Below, one piece after another: positions 45,960 through 54,787 of a DNA stretch of 64,000 nucleotides. The first letter of the stretch is position 1. Each line of letters starts with the position of its first letter. The stretch is from positions 186,001 through 250,000 of the forward strand of contig NZ_SDPT01000002.1 in assembly GCF_004135605.1 (NCBI RefSeq), read 5' to 3'. This stretch comes from Sphingomonas desiccabilis. Its GTDB lineage: Bacteria; Pseudomonadota; Alphaproteobacteria; Sphingomonadales; Sphingomonadaceae. The notes under the pieces were generated by a model. That model saw only the letters and a list, made by a program, of their open reading frames with translations, ran no database searches and was not told where the DNA came from. Made by a program: the position numbers and the translations under genes.

Positions 45960-46225
45960 CTTGGTTCGGGAATCTCACCTTGATCAGCCAGAAGCTGAAT
46001 CCCTCCCTCTCCAACGGGCCGTGGAAGGGCGAGGCGGACGCGTGCAAGAGTGACGGGCTGAGGCGGCATAGCAAGCTGGAAATGAACCGCCGACTGCTTG
46101 AGCAGCACGACGATTGGACGGACGACCGTATCGCAATTCGGGCCGACGAGTTGTTCACGGAGGCACGCGCGATCTGGCCAGCGTTCGCCGAGCCGGCACG
46201 CGTTCCACCGGCGGCTGTCGGATGA
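45960..46225 (+). pseudogene. C-terminal remnant of a GmrSD-type (DUF262/DUF1524) restriction enzyme
   Basis: The reading frame GNLTLISQKLNPSLSNGPW, then SDGLRRHSKLEMNRRLLEQ and IAIRADELFTEARAIWPAF, matches the end of the DUF1524/HNH part of GmrSD-like modification-dependent endonucleases. The frame is stopped just upstream (TAG near 45960), and the DUF262 nucleotide-binding half and HNH core are missing. It is a 5'-truncated leftover, not a working enzyme, and is followed immediately by a transposase fragment. Confidence 0.72.
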
Positions 46226-46228
46226 GCG

Positions 46229-46514
46229 TTGTCCTCGCGCGGCGCTTCCGCGGCCGCGAAGGCGCAGTGGCTTCTCGGCGGCCGCGGTTACGACGCGGAC
46301 TGGTTCAGGGACGCCTTGCAGGCCAAGGGGCATCCCTGCATTCCGGATCACAGACCCGAAACGAGCCGGTCACGTACGACAAGCGCCGCTACCGGCGTCG
46401 CAGCCGTTCGGTCGCCTCAGAGACTGGCGCCGCGTGGCGACCCGCTATGACCGCTATCCGGACCGTATTCTTCTCCGCCATTGGCTCGCCGCCACCGTGA
46501 TCCTCTGGCGATGA
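46229..46514 (+). pseudogene. C-terminal remnant of an IS5-family transposase
   Basis: Fragments in successive frames read GGRGYDADWFRDALQAKG, then SQTRNEPVTYDKRRYRRRSR, then QPFGRLRDWRRVATRYDRY and a hydrophobic end, the order found in IS5-group DDE transposases (the final catalytic Glu region and R-x-x-x-RRY). At least two frameshifts and a small internal deletion around the missing IEIMF segment are evident, and the N-terminal half is absent. It marks an old insertion that may have truncated the neighbouring restriction gene. Confidence 0.8.
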
Positions 46515-46711
46515 TCAACGTGTCCTGCCCCTTAGCGCATTTCGCCGCGTGCTGCGGCACCAAGCGCGGTAATGCCCAGCAAGGGCCCCGACAGGAGCAT
46601 GAGGAAGCCTGCTCGCCGAGGGGGGCATCCGCCGCCCCGGGCCCGTGGCGGCGCAACGTGTCAGCCTCCGAAGATGCGATCCGGAGACGGACACGCCTGC
46701 CTTCGGAGCGT

Positions 46712-47578
46712 TCAGGCCGCCGATAATGCGATGGCGGTCTCGCGATAGTGATGCAGCGGGCGGCCGAGCATCGCGATCAGGCGATCGCGGTCGCCGTCCT
46801 GCGGGATCATGCCGTCGCTAACCCAGCGCTCGGCCATCAGCCGCATCTCGTACGCCATCCAGCGCGGCATCGCGACCGCGCTGTTCTGTTCGAACCCGCT
46901 GGGATCGTCGCCGCCATAGACGATCGGGCGGCCAAGCACGTCCGACCAGATCGCCGCGACGCTCTCGCCCGTCAGCGTGTCCGGACCGACGAGGTTGATC
47001 GTCTCGAGCGGCAGCTTGTCCGGCCCACGCTCGCGCCGGATCAGCTCGATCGCAGCGACCTCAGCAATGTCGCGGGCATCCACCATCGCCAGGCCCTTGC
47101 CGCCGATCGGCATCGGGTAGACGCCATGCTGGAGGATGACGTCCTTCACCATCGCTTCGTTGTCGATGAAATAGGCCGGGCGCAGGATCGTCGCGCCGAA
47201 ATCCATCGCTGCCAGCATGCGCTCGGCACCCGCTTTGACCGCGAAATGCGGCACGTTGACGGCTTCATCCGCCCCGAACACGGAGAGGTAGACGATCCGG
47301 TCGACCCCCGCCTCGCGCGCGACGTTGAGGGTGAGGATCGCCTGGGTGAATTCGTCGCCCGTCACGGCGTTCAGAAGGAACAGCGTGCTGACGCCCGCAA
47401 AGGCGGCGCGCAGGGCGTCGACGTCGAGCAGGTCGCCCTGCACCACCTCTACCTGCGCGGGGAACGCCGCCCTGGCGGGGTCCCGGGTGAGGACGCGGAC
47501 ATCGGCGTCGCGAGCGACGAGCTGGTCGACGACGAGGCGGCCGACGCGGCCGGTGGCGCCGATCACGAGAATGGTCAT
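46712..47578 (-). CDS. NmrA-like NAD(P)-binding protein
   Basis: A 288-residue atypical SDR of the NmrA/quinone-reductase-like group. The Gly motif is ILVIGATGRVGRLVVDQL, with the following VRVLTRDPARAAFP and VEVVQGDLLDVDALRAAFAGVSTLFLL typical of the family. The classical YxxxK is absent, as usual here, and HFAVKAGAERMLAAMDF is the equivalent region. ATG 47578 is chosen because the upstream part is non-homologous. It is divergent from a LysR gene at 47685, the probable regulator. Substrate unknown. Confidence 0.9.
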   Translation of the reverse strand: MTILVIGATGRVGRLVVDQLVARDADVRVLTRDPARAAFPAQVEVVQGDLLDVDALRAAFAGVSTLFLLNAVTGDEFTQAILTLNVAREAGVDRIVYLSVFGADEAVNVPHFAVKAGAERMLAAMDFGATILRPAYFIDNEAMVKDVILQHGVYPMPIGGKGLAMVDARDIAEVAAIELIRRERGPDKLPLETINLVGPDTLTGESVAAIWSDVLGRPIVYGGDDPSGFEQNSAVAMPRWMAYEMRLMAERWVSDGMIPQDGDRDRLIAMLGRPLHHYRETAIALSAA

Positions 47579-47684
47579 GAGGTTTCTCCTTCCGTTGGGT
47601 CTTGCTGACCAGAGGAAGATGCGTGATCCGTATCGGTGCAAATAGACGCGCAATCGGGACGCGCCGTCTCAATGGTGGAACGAT

Positions 47685-48578
47685 ATGGATCTGCTCGCCC
47701 TCGCCGATTTCACGCTGGTCGCGCGCCATGGCGGCTTCGGCAAGGCGGCACGCGCCGCCCGCCGGCCCAAGGCAACGCTGTCCCGCCGCGTGTCCGAACT
47801 GGAGGCGGCGCTTGATCTCCGGCTATTCGATCGAGGGCGGCGCGACCTCAAGCTGACCGAGGAAGGGCGCGCGCTGTTCGAGCGGGCGGGAGCCCTGCTG
47901 ACCGAGCTGGAGGAAACGGCCGTGGCCATCGCGTCGGGCAGCGAGCGGGTGCGGGGGCGCTTGCGGATCAGCGCACCGCACTTGTTCTCGCAAACCGCGA
48001 TGGGACGGCTGGCGGCCGAATTCGTGCGCCGCCATCCGGAGATCCGGCTGGAGGTCACCAGCGACGATCGCATGGTCGACATGATCGAGGAGGGCTATGA
48101 CCTGGTGATCCGCGTCGATCCGGCGGCGGACGAGGCGCTGGTCGGTCGGCCTTTCCTCCACGACCGGCTGGTGGTGGTCGCGGGCCCGGACATGCCACTG
48201 CCCGCGGGCGGCACCGTTCCCGCCGTAGTGCGGGGCGGCAATCCGGTGCGCGGCTGGACGGTCGGCGCCGCAGATGGCGAACGCACGATCGCGGTCGATC
48301 CCGTCCTGCGGCTTTCCTCGCTGATCATGATCCGGGATGCGGTGCGCCGCGGCGCCGGGGCGGCACGGCTGCCGCTCTCGTTGGTCAGCCGCGACATCGC
48401 CAGCGGTCGGCTGATATGCTGGGGCAATGTCACGGGGTCAGAGATCAGCTTGTGGGCGCTCTATCCGACGCGCCGCCTGCTGAACGCCAGGGTGTCGGCG
48501 TTCCTGGATCTGCTGCGGCAATCCTTCCCGCAGGGTGCACCCGAGGAACTGGCCGCCTTTCTCGACGAACCGGAATGA
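47685..48578 (+). CDS. LysR-family transcriptional regulator
   Basis: A 297-residue LysR regulator with the helix-turn-helix ADFTLVARHGGFGKAARAARRPKATLSRRVSELEAALDLRLF and effector domain starting GRLRISAPHLFSQTAMGRL. It is divergent from the NmrA-like gene (106 bases apart) and convergent with the SDR at 48674, with a strong hairpin between their ends. It belongs to the same broad group as the other LysR genes of the window but is not a close copy. Confidence 0.92.
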   Translation: MDLLALADFTLVARHGGFGKAARAARRPKATLSRRVSELEAALDLRLFDRGRRDLKLTEEGRALFERAGALLTELEETAVAIASGSERVRGRLRISAPHLFSQTAMGRLAAEFVRRHPEIRLEVTSDDRMVDMIEEGYDLVIRVDPAADEALVGRPFLHDRLVVVAGPDMPLPAGGTVPAVVRGGNPVRGWTVGAADGERTIAVDPVLRLSSLIMIRDAVRRGAGAARLPLSLVSRDIASGRLICWGNVTGSEISLWALYPTRRLLNARVSAFLDLLRQSFPQGAPEELAAFLDEPE

Positions 48579-48635
48579 CGAGGAGGGGGCGCAGCGGCGG
48601 CGGATCGTTCCGCCTCCTGCCCGCTCGAACGTCAA

Positions 48636-48663
48636 CGGCCCCTCCCACCGCAAGGAGGGGCCG
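48636..48663. terminator. Bidirectional terminator hairpin
   Basis: A perfect 10-bp stem CGGCCCCTCC/GGAGGGGCCG (48636-48645 and 48654-48663) with an eight-base loop lies between the convergent LysR and SDR genes. There is no T-run; the role is inferred from position. Confidence 0.65.
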
Positions 48664-48673
48664 AGCACGCCGC

Positions 48674-49408
48674 TTACGCCGTCACACCGCCATCGATGTT
48701 GAGCGTGGTGCCGGTGATGTAGGTCGCGTCCGGACCGGCGAGGAACGAGACGGCGCCCGCGATCTCCTCGACCGTGCCGTAGCGGCCGAGCGGGATGGAT
48801 CCGACCAGCTGCCCTGCGAATTCGCTGTCGGCCGGGTTCATGTCGGTGTCGATCGGGCCCGGCTGGACGGTGTTGACGAGAATGTTGCGCGGGGCGAGGT
48901 CCTTCGCCCAGCCGCGCGCCAGCGCCGCCACGGCCGCCTTGGTCGCGCTGTAGACCGTGGTCGCGGGGAAGGCCATCTCGCCCGAGATGCTGCCGATGAG
49001 GATGATCCTCCCGCCGTCCCGGAGGTGCGGCAGCGCCGCCCGCGTGCCGACGTGCAGGCCCTTCACGTTGACGCCGAACTGACGATCATAGGTCTCGTCG
49101 GTATCCTCCGCCAGGGTCGAGAATTCGGCCACACCGGCATTGTGGACCAGGATGTCGATCCCGCCCAATGCTGCGGCGGCCTGCTCCACGCCTGCACGCT
49201 GCGATCCAGGATCCGCGGCATCGGCCTGGAAGGCGAAGGCGGTGCCGCCCGCGCCTTCGATCGCGGCCACGGTGGCATCGGCCGCGGCCTTGTTGCCGGC
49301 ATAGGTGATCGCGACGGTCGCGCCATCGGCCGCCAGTCGCTTCGCGATGGCGGATCCAATGCCGCGCGATCCGCCGGTGACGAGCGCTGTCTTGCCCTGA
49401 AGTGACAT
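48674..49408 (-). CDS. SDR-family oxidoreductase
   Basis: A 244-residue SDR. VTGGSRGIGSAIAKRLA, LVHNAGVAEFSTL (HNAG), LIGSISGEMAF and VYSATKAAVAAL (YxxxK) are present. ATG 49408 is preferred to 49414 because the GGAG sequence then lies seven bases away rather than two. The VQPGPIDTDMNPADS block is nearly identical to that in the SDR at 34643. It is divergent from the ArsR-type regulator at 49540. Confidence 0.92.
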   Translation of the reverse strand: MSLQGKTALVTGGSRGIGSAIAKRLAADGATVAITYAGNKAAADATVAAIEGAGGTAFAFQADAADPGSQRAGVEQAAAALGGIDILVHNAGVAEFSTLAEDTDETYDRQFGVNVKGLHVGTRAALPHLRDGGRIILIGSISGEMAFPATTVYSATKAAVAALARGWAKDLAPRNILVNTVQPGPIDTDMNPADSEFAGQLVGSIPLGRYGTVEEIAGAVSFLAGPDATYITGTTLNIDGGVTA

Positions 49409-49539
49409 GTGCATTCTCCAAAAATGTGGCCCGCGATCACGGCGTCGTGCGCTGTCGGCAGAGCGTAAGATGGAGCAATGCTTCCAAAGTTCAACATTCC
49501 CGAACTATTAAAACTGCCGTGCAGCCTTATATCTGCCGA

Positions 49540-49851
49540 ATGGCCCGCTTCACTCACCCCAGGCTGGAGGACGTTCCGCTCGATCTGGCGCTGCATGCGC
49601 TGGCCGACCCCAACAGGCTGGGGATGGTGGCACGCCTGGCCGCGGCCGAGCGGCTGAGCTGCACCGATGCGGCGCCGTGCGAGTCGATCCCCAAGAGTAC
49701 GCTGTCGAACCACCTCAAGCTGCTGCGTGCCGCAGGGCTGATCGAGACGACCCAGGCCGGCCGCGAGATGATCAACACGCTGCGGCGATCCGAATTCGAG
49801 CGGCGCTTCCCGGGCTTGCTCGATGCCGTGCTTGCCAATCGGCCTGCCTGA
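49540..49851 (+). CDS. ArsR-type helix-turn-helix regulator
   Basis: A 103-residue winged-helix repressor. LALHALADPNRLGMVARLAAAERLSCTDA and IPKSTLSNHLKLLRAAGLIETTQAGREMINTLR form the recognition helix and wing; no ArsR metal-binding Cys cluster is visible, so it probably senses something else. The start at 49540 (MARFTHPRLEDVPL) is chosen because the upstream extension overlaps the divergent SDR start. The two genes are 131 bases apart, and the regulator very likely controls the SDR. Confidence 0.88.
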   Translation: MARFTHPRLEDVPLDLALHALADPNRLGMVARLAAAERLSCTDAAPCESIPKSTLSNHLKLLRAAGLIETTQAGREMINTLRRSEFERRFPGLLDAVLANRPA

Positions 49852-49931
49852 TCCCTCTCCGGTCGGCGGTCCCCACGCCTTGTCGCTCCGGCAGGATGGC
49901 GAGCGCGCGATCAGGCCGCACGCCCGCCGCC

Positions 49932-50792
49932 TTATCGCCCGATCGCGTCGAGTTCGGTCACGGCGCCCTCGGGCAGGGTCAGCGATGCCGCGGCGAGGTT
50001 CTCGTGGAGGTGCGCCACCGATGAGGTACCGGGGATCAGCAGGATGTTGGGGGCCCGCTGGAGCAGCCAGGCGAGCGCCACCTGCATCGGCGTCGCCCCG
50101 AGCCGCGTCGCCACGTCGGAGAGGGCCGCGGACTGTAGCGGGCTGAAGCCACCGAGCGGAAAGAAGGGGACATAGGCGACGCCCTGTGCCGCCAGCGCAT
50201 CGATGAAGGCGTCGTCGTCGCGGTGCGCCAGGTTGTACTGGTTCTGGACGCAGACGATTTCGGCGATGCCGCGCGCTTCCTCGAACTGGGCGGGCGTCAC
50301 GTTGCTGAGGCCGATGTGGCGGACCAGCCCCTGGCGTTGCAGGTCCGCCACCGCCTGCAGCGGTGCCGCCAGCGATCCTTCCGCCGGGCCGTGAACATCG
50401 AACATCAGGCGGAGGTTTACGACGTCCAGCGCCTCCAGCCCGAGGTTCTCCAGATTGTCCTCGACGGCGCGCGCCAGGTCGTCCGGTTCGAGAGCCGGTA
50501 TCCACGACGCATCCTCGCCGCGTCGTGCCCCGATCTTCGTCACGATCAGTAGGTCGTCGGGGTAGGGCGACAGTGCTTCGCGGATCAGCTGGTTGGTGAC
50601 ATGCGGGCCATAGAAGTCGCTGGTATCGATGTGGTTGACGCCGGCCTCGACGGCGGCGCGAAGGACGGCGAGCGCCTGGTTGCGGTCGCGCGGTGGGCCG
50701 AACACGCCGGGTCCGGCGAGTTGCATTGCCCCGTAGCCGAGCCGCTTCACGCTGCGTCCGGCAAAAGCGTAGGTGCCTGCTTGGTCGATCAT
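49932..50792 (-). CDS. Aldo/keto reductase (YdbC-like)
   Basis: A 286-residue aldo/keto reductase. VKRLGYGAMQLAGPGVFGPPRD opens the barrel; catalytic Asp and Tyr are in NHIDTSDFYGP and the Lys in LIVTKIGARRG. The usual His strand reads VVNLRLMF, without the canonical His, as in YdbC-like reductases. The C-terminal NAD(P) segment is IPGTSSVAHLHENLAA. ATG 50792 is chosen over a longer frame that overlaps the divergent LysR gene. It is probably regulated by that LysR gene (50884). Confidence 0.92.
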   Translation of the reverse strand: MIDQAGTYAFAGRSVKRLGYGAMQLAGPGVFGPPRDRNQALAVLRAAVEAGVNHIDTSDFYGPHVTNQLIREALSPYPDDLLIVTKIGARRGEDASWIPALEPDDLARAVEDNLENLGLEALDVVNLRLMFDVHGPAEGSLAAPLQAVADLQRQGLVRHIGLSNVTPAQFEEARGIAEIVCVQNQYNLAHRDDDAFIDALAAQGVAYVPFFPLGGFSPLQSAALSDVATRLGATPMQVALAWLLQRAPNILLIPGTSSVAHLHENLAAASLTLPEGAVTELDAIGR

Positions 50793-50883
50793 CGTCGGTC
50801 TCCTCTGCTCGCACGGAGATACGGCTTGCGAATAATCGCGATAAGGCGGACTGATCCGCACGGGCTGTACGGAAAACCGAACG

Positions 50884-51780
50884 ATGAAGGCTGATCTTGC
50901 GGATCTCAACGCGTTCCTGGCGGTCGCGCAGGCGCGCGGCTTCCGCGACGCGGCCCGTGCCGCCGGATCGAGCGCCTCGACGCTCAGCGAAGCGGTGCGG
51001 CGGCTGGAGGCGCGGCTGGGTGTCCGCCTGCTTCATCGGACCACACGCAGCGTCACGCCGACCGAGGCGGGGACACGGCTGATCGAGCGGCTGGCGCCGG
51101 CGCTTGGCGAGGTGGAGGCCGCGCTGGACGTCGTGAACCGGTTTCGCGACCGGCCGGCGGGTACGCTGCGGCTCAACGTACCGGTCAGCGCGGCCCGGCT
51201 GGTGCTTCCGGCGATCCTGCCCGGCTTCCTCGCCGCCTATCCCGATATCCAGGTCGAGATCATTGCCGAGGACGGCTTTGTCGACATGCTGGCGTCGGGT
51301 TGCGACGCGGGCATTCGCTACGACGAGCGGCTGGAGCAGGACATGATCGCGGTGCCGATCGGTCCGCGCGTCCAGCGCTTCGCGACGGCCGCGGCACCGG
51401 CCTATCTCGACGCGCGCGGCCGGCCGGCACACCCGCGCGACCTGCTGGAGCACGCGTGCCTGCGCGGCCGCTTCACCAGCGGCGCGTTGACCAGCCCATG
51501 GGAGTTCGAACGGGAGGGCAAGATCGTGCGGATCGAGCCGCAGGGGCCGCTGATCGCCAGCGTGGCGGGGGCGGCCGACCTGCTGGTCGATGTGGCGGCC
51601 GCGGGCGGCGGGATCATCCACCTATTCGAGAACTGGCTCCGGCCGGCGCTGGACAGCGGCGCTCTGGAAGCGGTGTTGCCGGATTGGTGGCAGTCCTTTT
51701 CCGGTCCGTTCCTCTATCACTCCGGCCGCCGCCTCGTGCCGCCGCCGCTGCGCGCCTTTCTCGACTTCATCCGCAGCTAG
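50884..51780 (+). CDS. LysR-family transcriptional regulator
   Basis: A 298-residue LysR regulator with helix-turn-helix LNAFLAVAQARGFRDAARAAGSSASTLSEAVRRLEARLGVRLL and effector domain starting GTLRLNVPVSAARLVLPAIL. It belongs to the group that usually represses or activates a neighbouring aldo/keto reductase or dehydrogenase. It is divergent from the aldo/keto reductase at 50792 with 91 bases between; ATG 50884. Confidence 0.93.
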   Translation: MKADLADLNAFLAVAQARGFRDAARAAGSSASTLSEAVRRLEARLGVRLLHRTTRSVTPTEAGTRLIERLAPALGEVEAALDVVNRFRDRPAGTLRLNVPVSAARLVLPAILPGFLAAYPDIQVEIIAEDGFVDMLASGCDAGIRYDERLEQDMIAVPIGPRVQRFATAAAPAYLDARGRPAHPRDLLEHACLRGRFTSGALTSPWEFEREGKIVRIEPQGPLIASVAGAADLLVDVAAAGGGIIHLFENWLRPALDSGALEAVLPDWWQSFSGPFLYHSGRRLVPPPLRAFLDFIRS

Positions 51781-52016
51781 GGCGCCAGGCACCGATCCTG
51801 CGCAGCGTCGGCGGTGTGCATCTTGGCGCCAAGGTACCGAAGCGCAGGGGGTGGGCCGCTCGCGCCGGGTCCCCGGCAGAGGTGGTCGACCGGCTCTGCG
51901 TGCGCCACCCCCAATCGCGTGGACGTGACGGCGCGGAAGCGACTGCCTCGTTCTCTTGCCCCGGGTTTTTCCCACGACCGTGCTCGGGGAGCCGGGCGGG
52001 GTGAAGCATTCCGTCG

Positions 52017-52042
52017 GCACGGCGAGCCTGGGCTCGCCGTGC
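52017..52042. terminator. Perfect hairpin at the end of the Tim44-domain gene
   Basis: A perfect 12-bp inverted repeat GCACGGCGAGCC/GGCTCGCCGTGC (52017-52028 and 52031-52042) with only two bases between sits 18 bases beyond the Tim44-domain stop codon. It can serve both the LysR transcript from the left and the Tim44 transcript from the right. Confidence 0.75.
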
Positions 52043-52060
52043 ATCACCTCAGACAGCCCG

Positions 52061-53017
52061 TCAGGCTTCCTGGATCGCCGAGAGGCGCCACTGGCCGTCG
52101 GCCCCGCGCTTGAAGGTCCACAGCTCGGTTGCCTGGCTCGGCCGCTCCGGATCGCCCTCAACGACGGCGCCGCTGCTCCGGTCGAGCATCACGTCGATGC
52201 TCTCGTATCGCATGGCGATGGTTGCGTAGTTGGCGTCCTCCTCGCGCCAGGCCTCCGCCACCTCCGCGTCGATCAACGCGGTCTTGGAGACGCGGTTGCG
52301 TCGGCCGGCGGTGGCGTTCTGGCTGAGTTCCTCGGCGAAGTAGGACATCACCTCCGGGGTGGTCCGCGCACGCAGGCTCGCGAAATCCTCGTCGGAGAAG
52401 GCGTCCTGCACCTCGATCAGCAGCCGCTCGAAGTCGCGCCGGTCGGCGTCGACGATGTCGATGTCCTCGCTGCGCGGCGCCACGGCGGCGGGACGGAAGT
52501 CCTGGGAGAAGGGCTGCTGCGGCGCCGGCCGCGGCTCGAAGCCCGCGAAGGGGGACGACATCGCGCCGCCATGCGCTCCCGCAAGCGTCGGCTTGCGACG
52601 GAACATGCGCAACAGGAACCACACGAGCCCGCCGATCAGGGCTACCTGGAGCAGCGCCATGAGCATCCCTGCGCCGGCAAGCGAACCCAGGCCGCCGCCG
52701 AGCAGCGCCCCGATCAGGCCGCCCGCGATCAGGCCGCCCAGCAGGCCCCTGCCCAGGCCGCCGCGACGGGCAGGCGCGGCCCTGCCGGCCTGCGCCGACG
52801 GGCTCGAAGCCGCCGGCTTCTCCGTCATCGAACGCTGCACCGGAGCCGTCGACCTTGGGGCCACCGTGGTGGTGGCTGGTGCATCATAGGTGCGGGCGCC
52901 GCGGCTGCCGAAGCTGCCTTTCCGCCGCGCCTCCGCATCATCGGGAACGACGAGCATCGCTGCCACGGCGAGACCGGCCGCGACCGCGCCCAGGTTGCCG
53001 ATCTTGAAGGGAATCAT
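52061..53017 (-). CDS. Tim44-like domain membrane protein
   Basis: A 318-residue membrane protein. Residues 1-30 form a signal or anchor (GNLGAVAAGLAVAAMLVV), then a Ser/Arg/Ala-rich linker, a Gly-rich hydrophobic pair (about 100-150; GLLGGLIAGGLIGALLGGGL and MALLQVALIGGLVWFLL) and a C-terminal Tim44-like domain (about 190-318) with DFERLLIEVQDAFSDEDFASLRARTTPEVMSYFAEEL and ELWTFKRGADGQWRLSAIQ. The bacterial homologues are of unknown role; they share only the C-terminal domain with mitochondrial Tim44. ATG 53017. Transcribed alone. Confidence 0.88.
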   Translation of the reverse strand: MIPFKIGNLGAVAAGLAVAAMLVVPDDAEARRKGSFGSRGARTYDAPATTTVAPRSTAPVQRSMTEKPAASSPSAQAGRAAPARRGGLGRGLLGGLIAGGLIGALLGGGLGSLAGAGMLMALLQVALIGGLVWFLLRMFRRKPTLAGAHGGAMSSPFAGFEPRPAPQQPFSQDFRPAAVAPRSEDIDIVDADRRDFERLLIEVQDAFSDEDFASLRARTTPEVMSYFAEELSQNATAGRRNRVSKTALIDAEVAEAWREEDANYATIAMRYESIDVMLDRSSGAVVEGDPERPSQATELWTFKRGADGQWRLSAIQEA

Positions 53018-53412
53018 TGCTTTTCCTTGCGCTGAAATAGGGTCGATTGGGGTGGCCGGTGGCTCAAGCCGCGCCATGGGTGGCTGGCGGCGCGCCGCTC
53101 CGCTGCTCGCGCATCCAAGCGGCACGCGGCGTACGGGGCAGGTCGTTCCGGTCAGCGGCAGTCATCGCGAACTCCATGTTCGGGACTGGCCGGAGAATTG
53201 CGAAATCGGCCAGGCCCCTCAGGATCTGCGGTCCGACATCACACCACGTCGTGGGGTGTCAGAGGGGCCCGGCCCGCTCCCGCAAGCTAGGCGAGGGTGG
53301 CCCGCGCTTCAAGTGCCTCCATCTCGCAACGGACGCCCGGCGCGACCGGAAACGGATGGCCAGCGGTCCAGGAACGGCTAGGATGATCGACAAACAAGCA
53401 GAGAGGACGGCC
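53018..53412. other. Intergenic region with a structured leader upstream of the Met/Cys gene
   Basis: No gene recognised. An 8-bp stem GGCCCCTC/GAGGGGCC (53213-53220 and 53262-53269) encloses a second imperfect hairpin (ACACCAC...GTGGGGTGT). It lies about 145-200 bases upstream of the cystathionine-synthase-like start and may be a leader structure. I do not recognise it as a known SAM or SAH riboswitch. Confidence 0.4.
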
Positions 53413-54735
53413 ATGAGCGGATCATCGACCCCCGAGACGGAAGCGGAGATCACCGGGGCCACGACCCGCCGCCGGCCGCGGCCGGAGATCCTGGAGGTGG
53501 GCGGCCGGCGCCTGTCTCCCTCCACCCTGATGATGGGCCACGCCTATGATCCGGCGCTGTCCGAAGGCTCGCTGAAGCCGCCGATCTTCCTGACCTCAAC
53601 CTTCGTGTTCGAGAATGCCGCGGCGGGCAAGCGCCACTTCGAAGGGGTGACTGGCAAGCGGCCGGGCGGCGTCGACGGCCTCGTCTACTCGCGCTTCAAC
53701 GGGCCGAACCAGGAAATCCTCGAGGATCGCCTGGGCATCTGGGAAGATGCGGAGGACGCGCTGGTCTTTTCCTCGGGCATGTCGGCGATCGCCACGCTGA
53801 TGCTGGCGCTGGTGAAGCCGGGCGACGTGATCGTGCACTCCGCCCCGCTCTATGCCGCGACCGAAACCCTGATCGGGCGTATCCTCGGCCGCTTCGGCGT
53901 GACCTTCCTCGACTTCCCGGCCGGCGCCACCGAGGATGAGATCGCCGCCGTGATCGAGCGGGCGAAGGCGCAGGGCAACGTCTCGCTGATCTATCTCGAG
54001 AGTCCTGCCAACCCCACCAACGCGCTGGTCGACATCGAGGCGGTGTCGCGCGTGCGGGACCGGCTGCTGGGCGACACCGTGCCGCCGATCGCGATCGACA
54101 ACACCTTCCTCGGCCCGCTCTGGCAGCAGCCGCTGCGGCATGGCGCGGACCTGGTGGTCTACAGCCTGACCAAATATGCGGGCGGCCATTCGGATCTCGT
54201 CGCGGGCGGGATTTCGGGCGCCAAGAAGTGGATCGATCCGGTCCGCATGATGCGCAACACCATCGGCACGATCTGCGACCCGAACACGGCCTGGATGCTG
54301 CTGCGCAGCCTGGAGACGCTGGAACTGCGGATGAGCCGTGCCGGCGAAAATGCCGCCAAGGTCTGCGCGTTTCTGCGCGATCATTCCAAGGTCGAAAGCG
54401 TCGGCTACCTCGGCTTTCTGGGCGAAGGGAGCCGCCAGGCCGACATCTACCAGCGCCATTGCAGCGGCGCCGGATCGACCTTCTCGCTGTACCTGAAGGG
54501 CGGGGAGCGCGAGAGCTTCGCCTTCCTCGACAACCTCAAGATCGCCAAGCTGGCGGTAAGCCTGGGCGGTACGGAGACGCTTGCTTCCTGTCCTGCGGCG
54601 ATGACGCACCTTTCGGTGCCGGACCAGCGCAAGCAGGACCTGGGGATCACGGACAACCTCGTGCGCATCTCCATCGGCGTGGAGAATGCCGACGACCTGA
54701 TCGCCGACTTTGATCAGGCACTGGGCGCGGTGTGA
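53413..54735 (+). CDS. Cystathionine gamma-synthase-family PLP enzyme
   Basis: A 440-residue Cys/Met-metabolism PLP enzyme. ILTSTFVFENAAAGKRHFEG-type residues, the substrate loop VYSRFNGPNQEILEDRL, FSSGMSAIATLMLAL (cofactor phosphate site), DNTFLGPLWQQPLRHGADLVVYSLTKYAGGHSDLVAGG (PLP lysine in SLTKYAGG) and GGTETLASCPAAMTH are intact. Family members are cystathionine gamma-synthase, beta/gamma-lyase and methionine gamma-lyase; the sequence alone does not decide. A 45-residue basic/disordered N-terminus precedes the domain. ATG 53413 follows a GAGAGGACGG site. Monocistronic. Confidence 0.9.
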   Translation: MSGSSTPETEAEITGATTRRRPRPEILEVGGRRLSPSTLMMGHAYDPALSEGSLKPPIFLTSTFVFENAAAGKRHFEGVTGKRPGGVDGLVYSRFNGPNQEILEDRLGIWEDAEDALVFSSGMSAIATLMLALVKPGDVIVHSAPLYAATETLIGRILGRFGVTFLDFPAGATEDEIAAVIERAKAQGNVSLIYLESPANPTNALVDIEAVSRVRDRLLGDTVPPIAIDNTFLGPLWQQPLRHGADLVVYSLTKYAGGHSDLVAGGISGAKKWIDPVRMMRNTIGTICDPNTAWMLLRSLETLELRMSRAGENAAKVCAFLRDHSKVESVGYLGFLGEGSRQADIYQRHCSGAGSTFSLYLKGGERESFAFLDNLKIAKLAVSLGGTETLASCPAAMTHLSVPDQRKQDLGITDNLVRISIGVENADDLIADFDQALGAV

Positions 54736-54787
54736 CGATGGCCACAGGTGGGGGGGAGCCGCCGGACGCCCGGTAGACTCGTGCGGC

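Noticed and set aside
46000-46015. GAATCCCTCC(C)TCTCC resembles the 3' end of tRNA-Ser(GCT), a possible attachment site
   Set aside because: The match is short and imperfect, lies inside the coding sequence of the restriction-enzyme remnant, and no integrase is associated.
46515-46711. Minus-strand segment that could encode the end of a small hydrophobic protein (LMLLSGPLLGITALGA)
   Set aside because: Too short, no start and no neighbour support; it may be another gene scar but cannot be shown.
49063-51621. A very long minus-strand frame of 852 codons across the AKR and LysR region
   Set aside because: It overlaps three well-supported genes in other frames and shows only Arg/Pro-rich noise.
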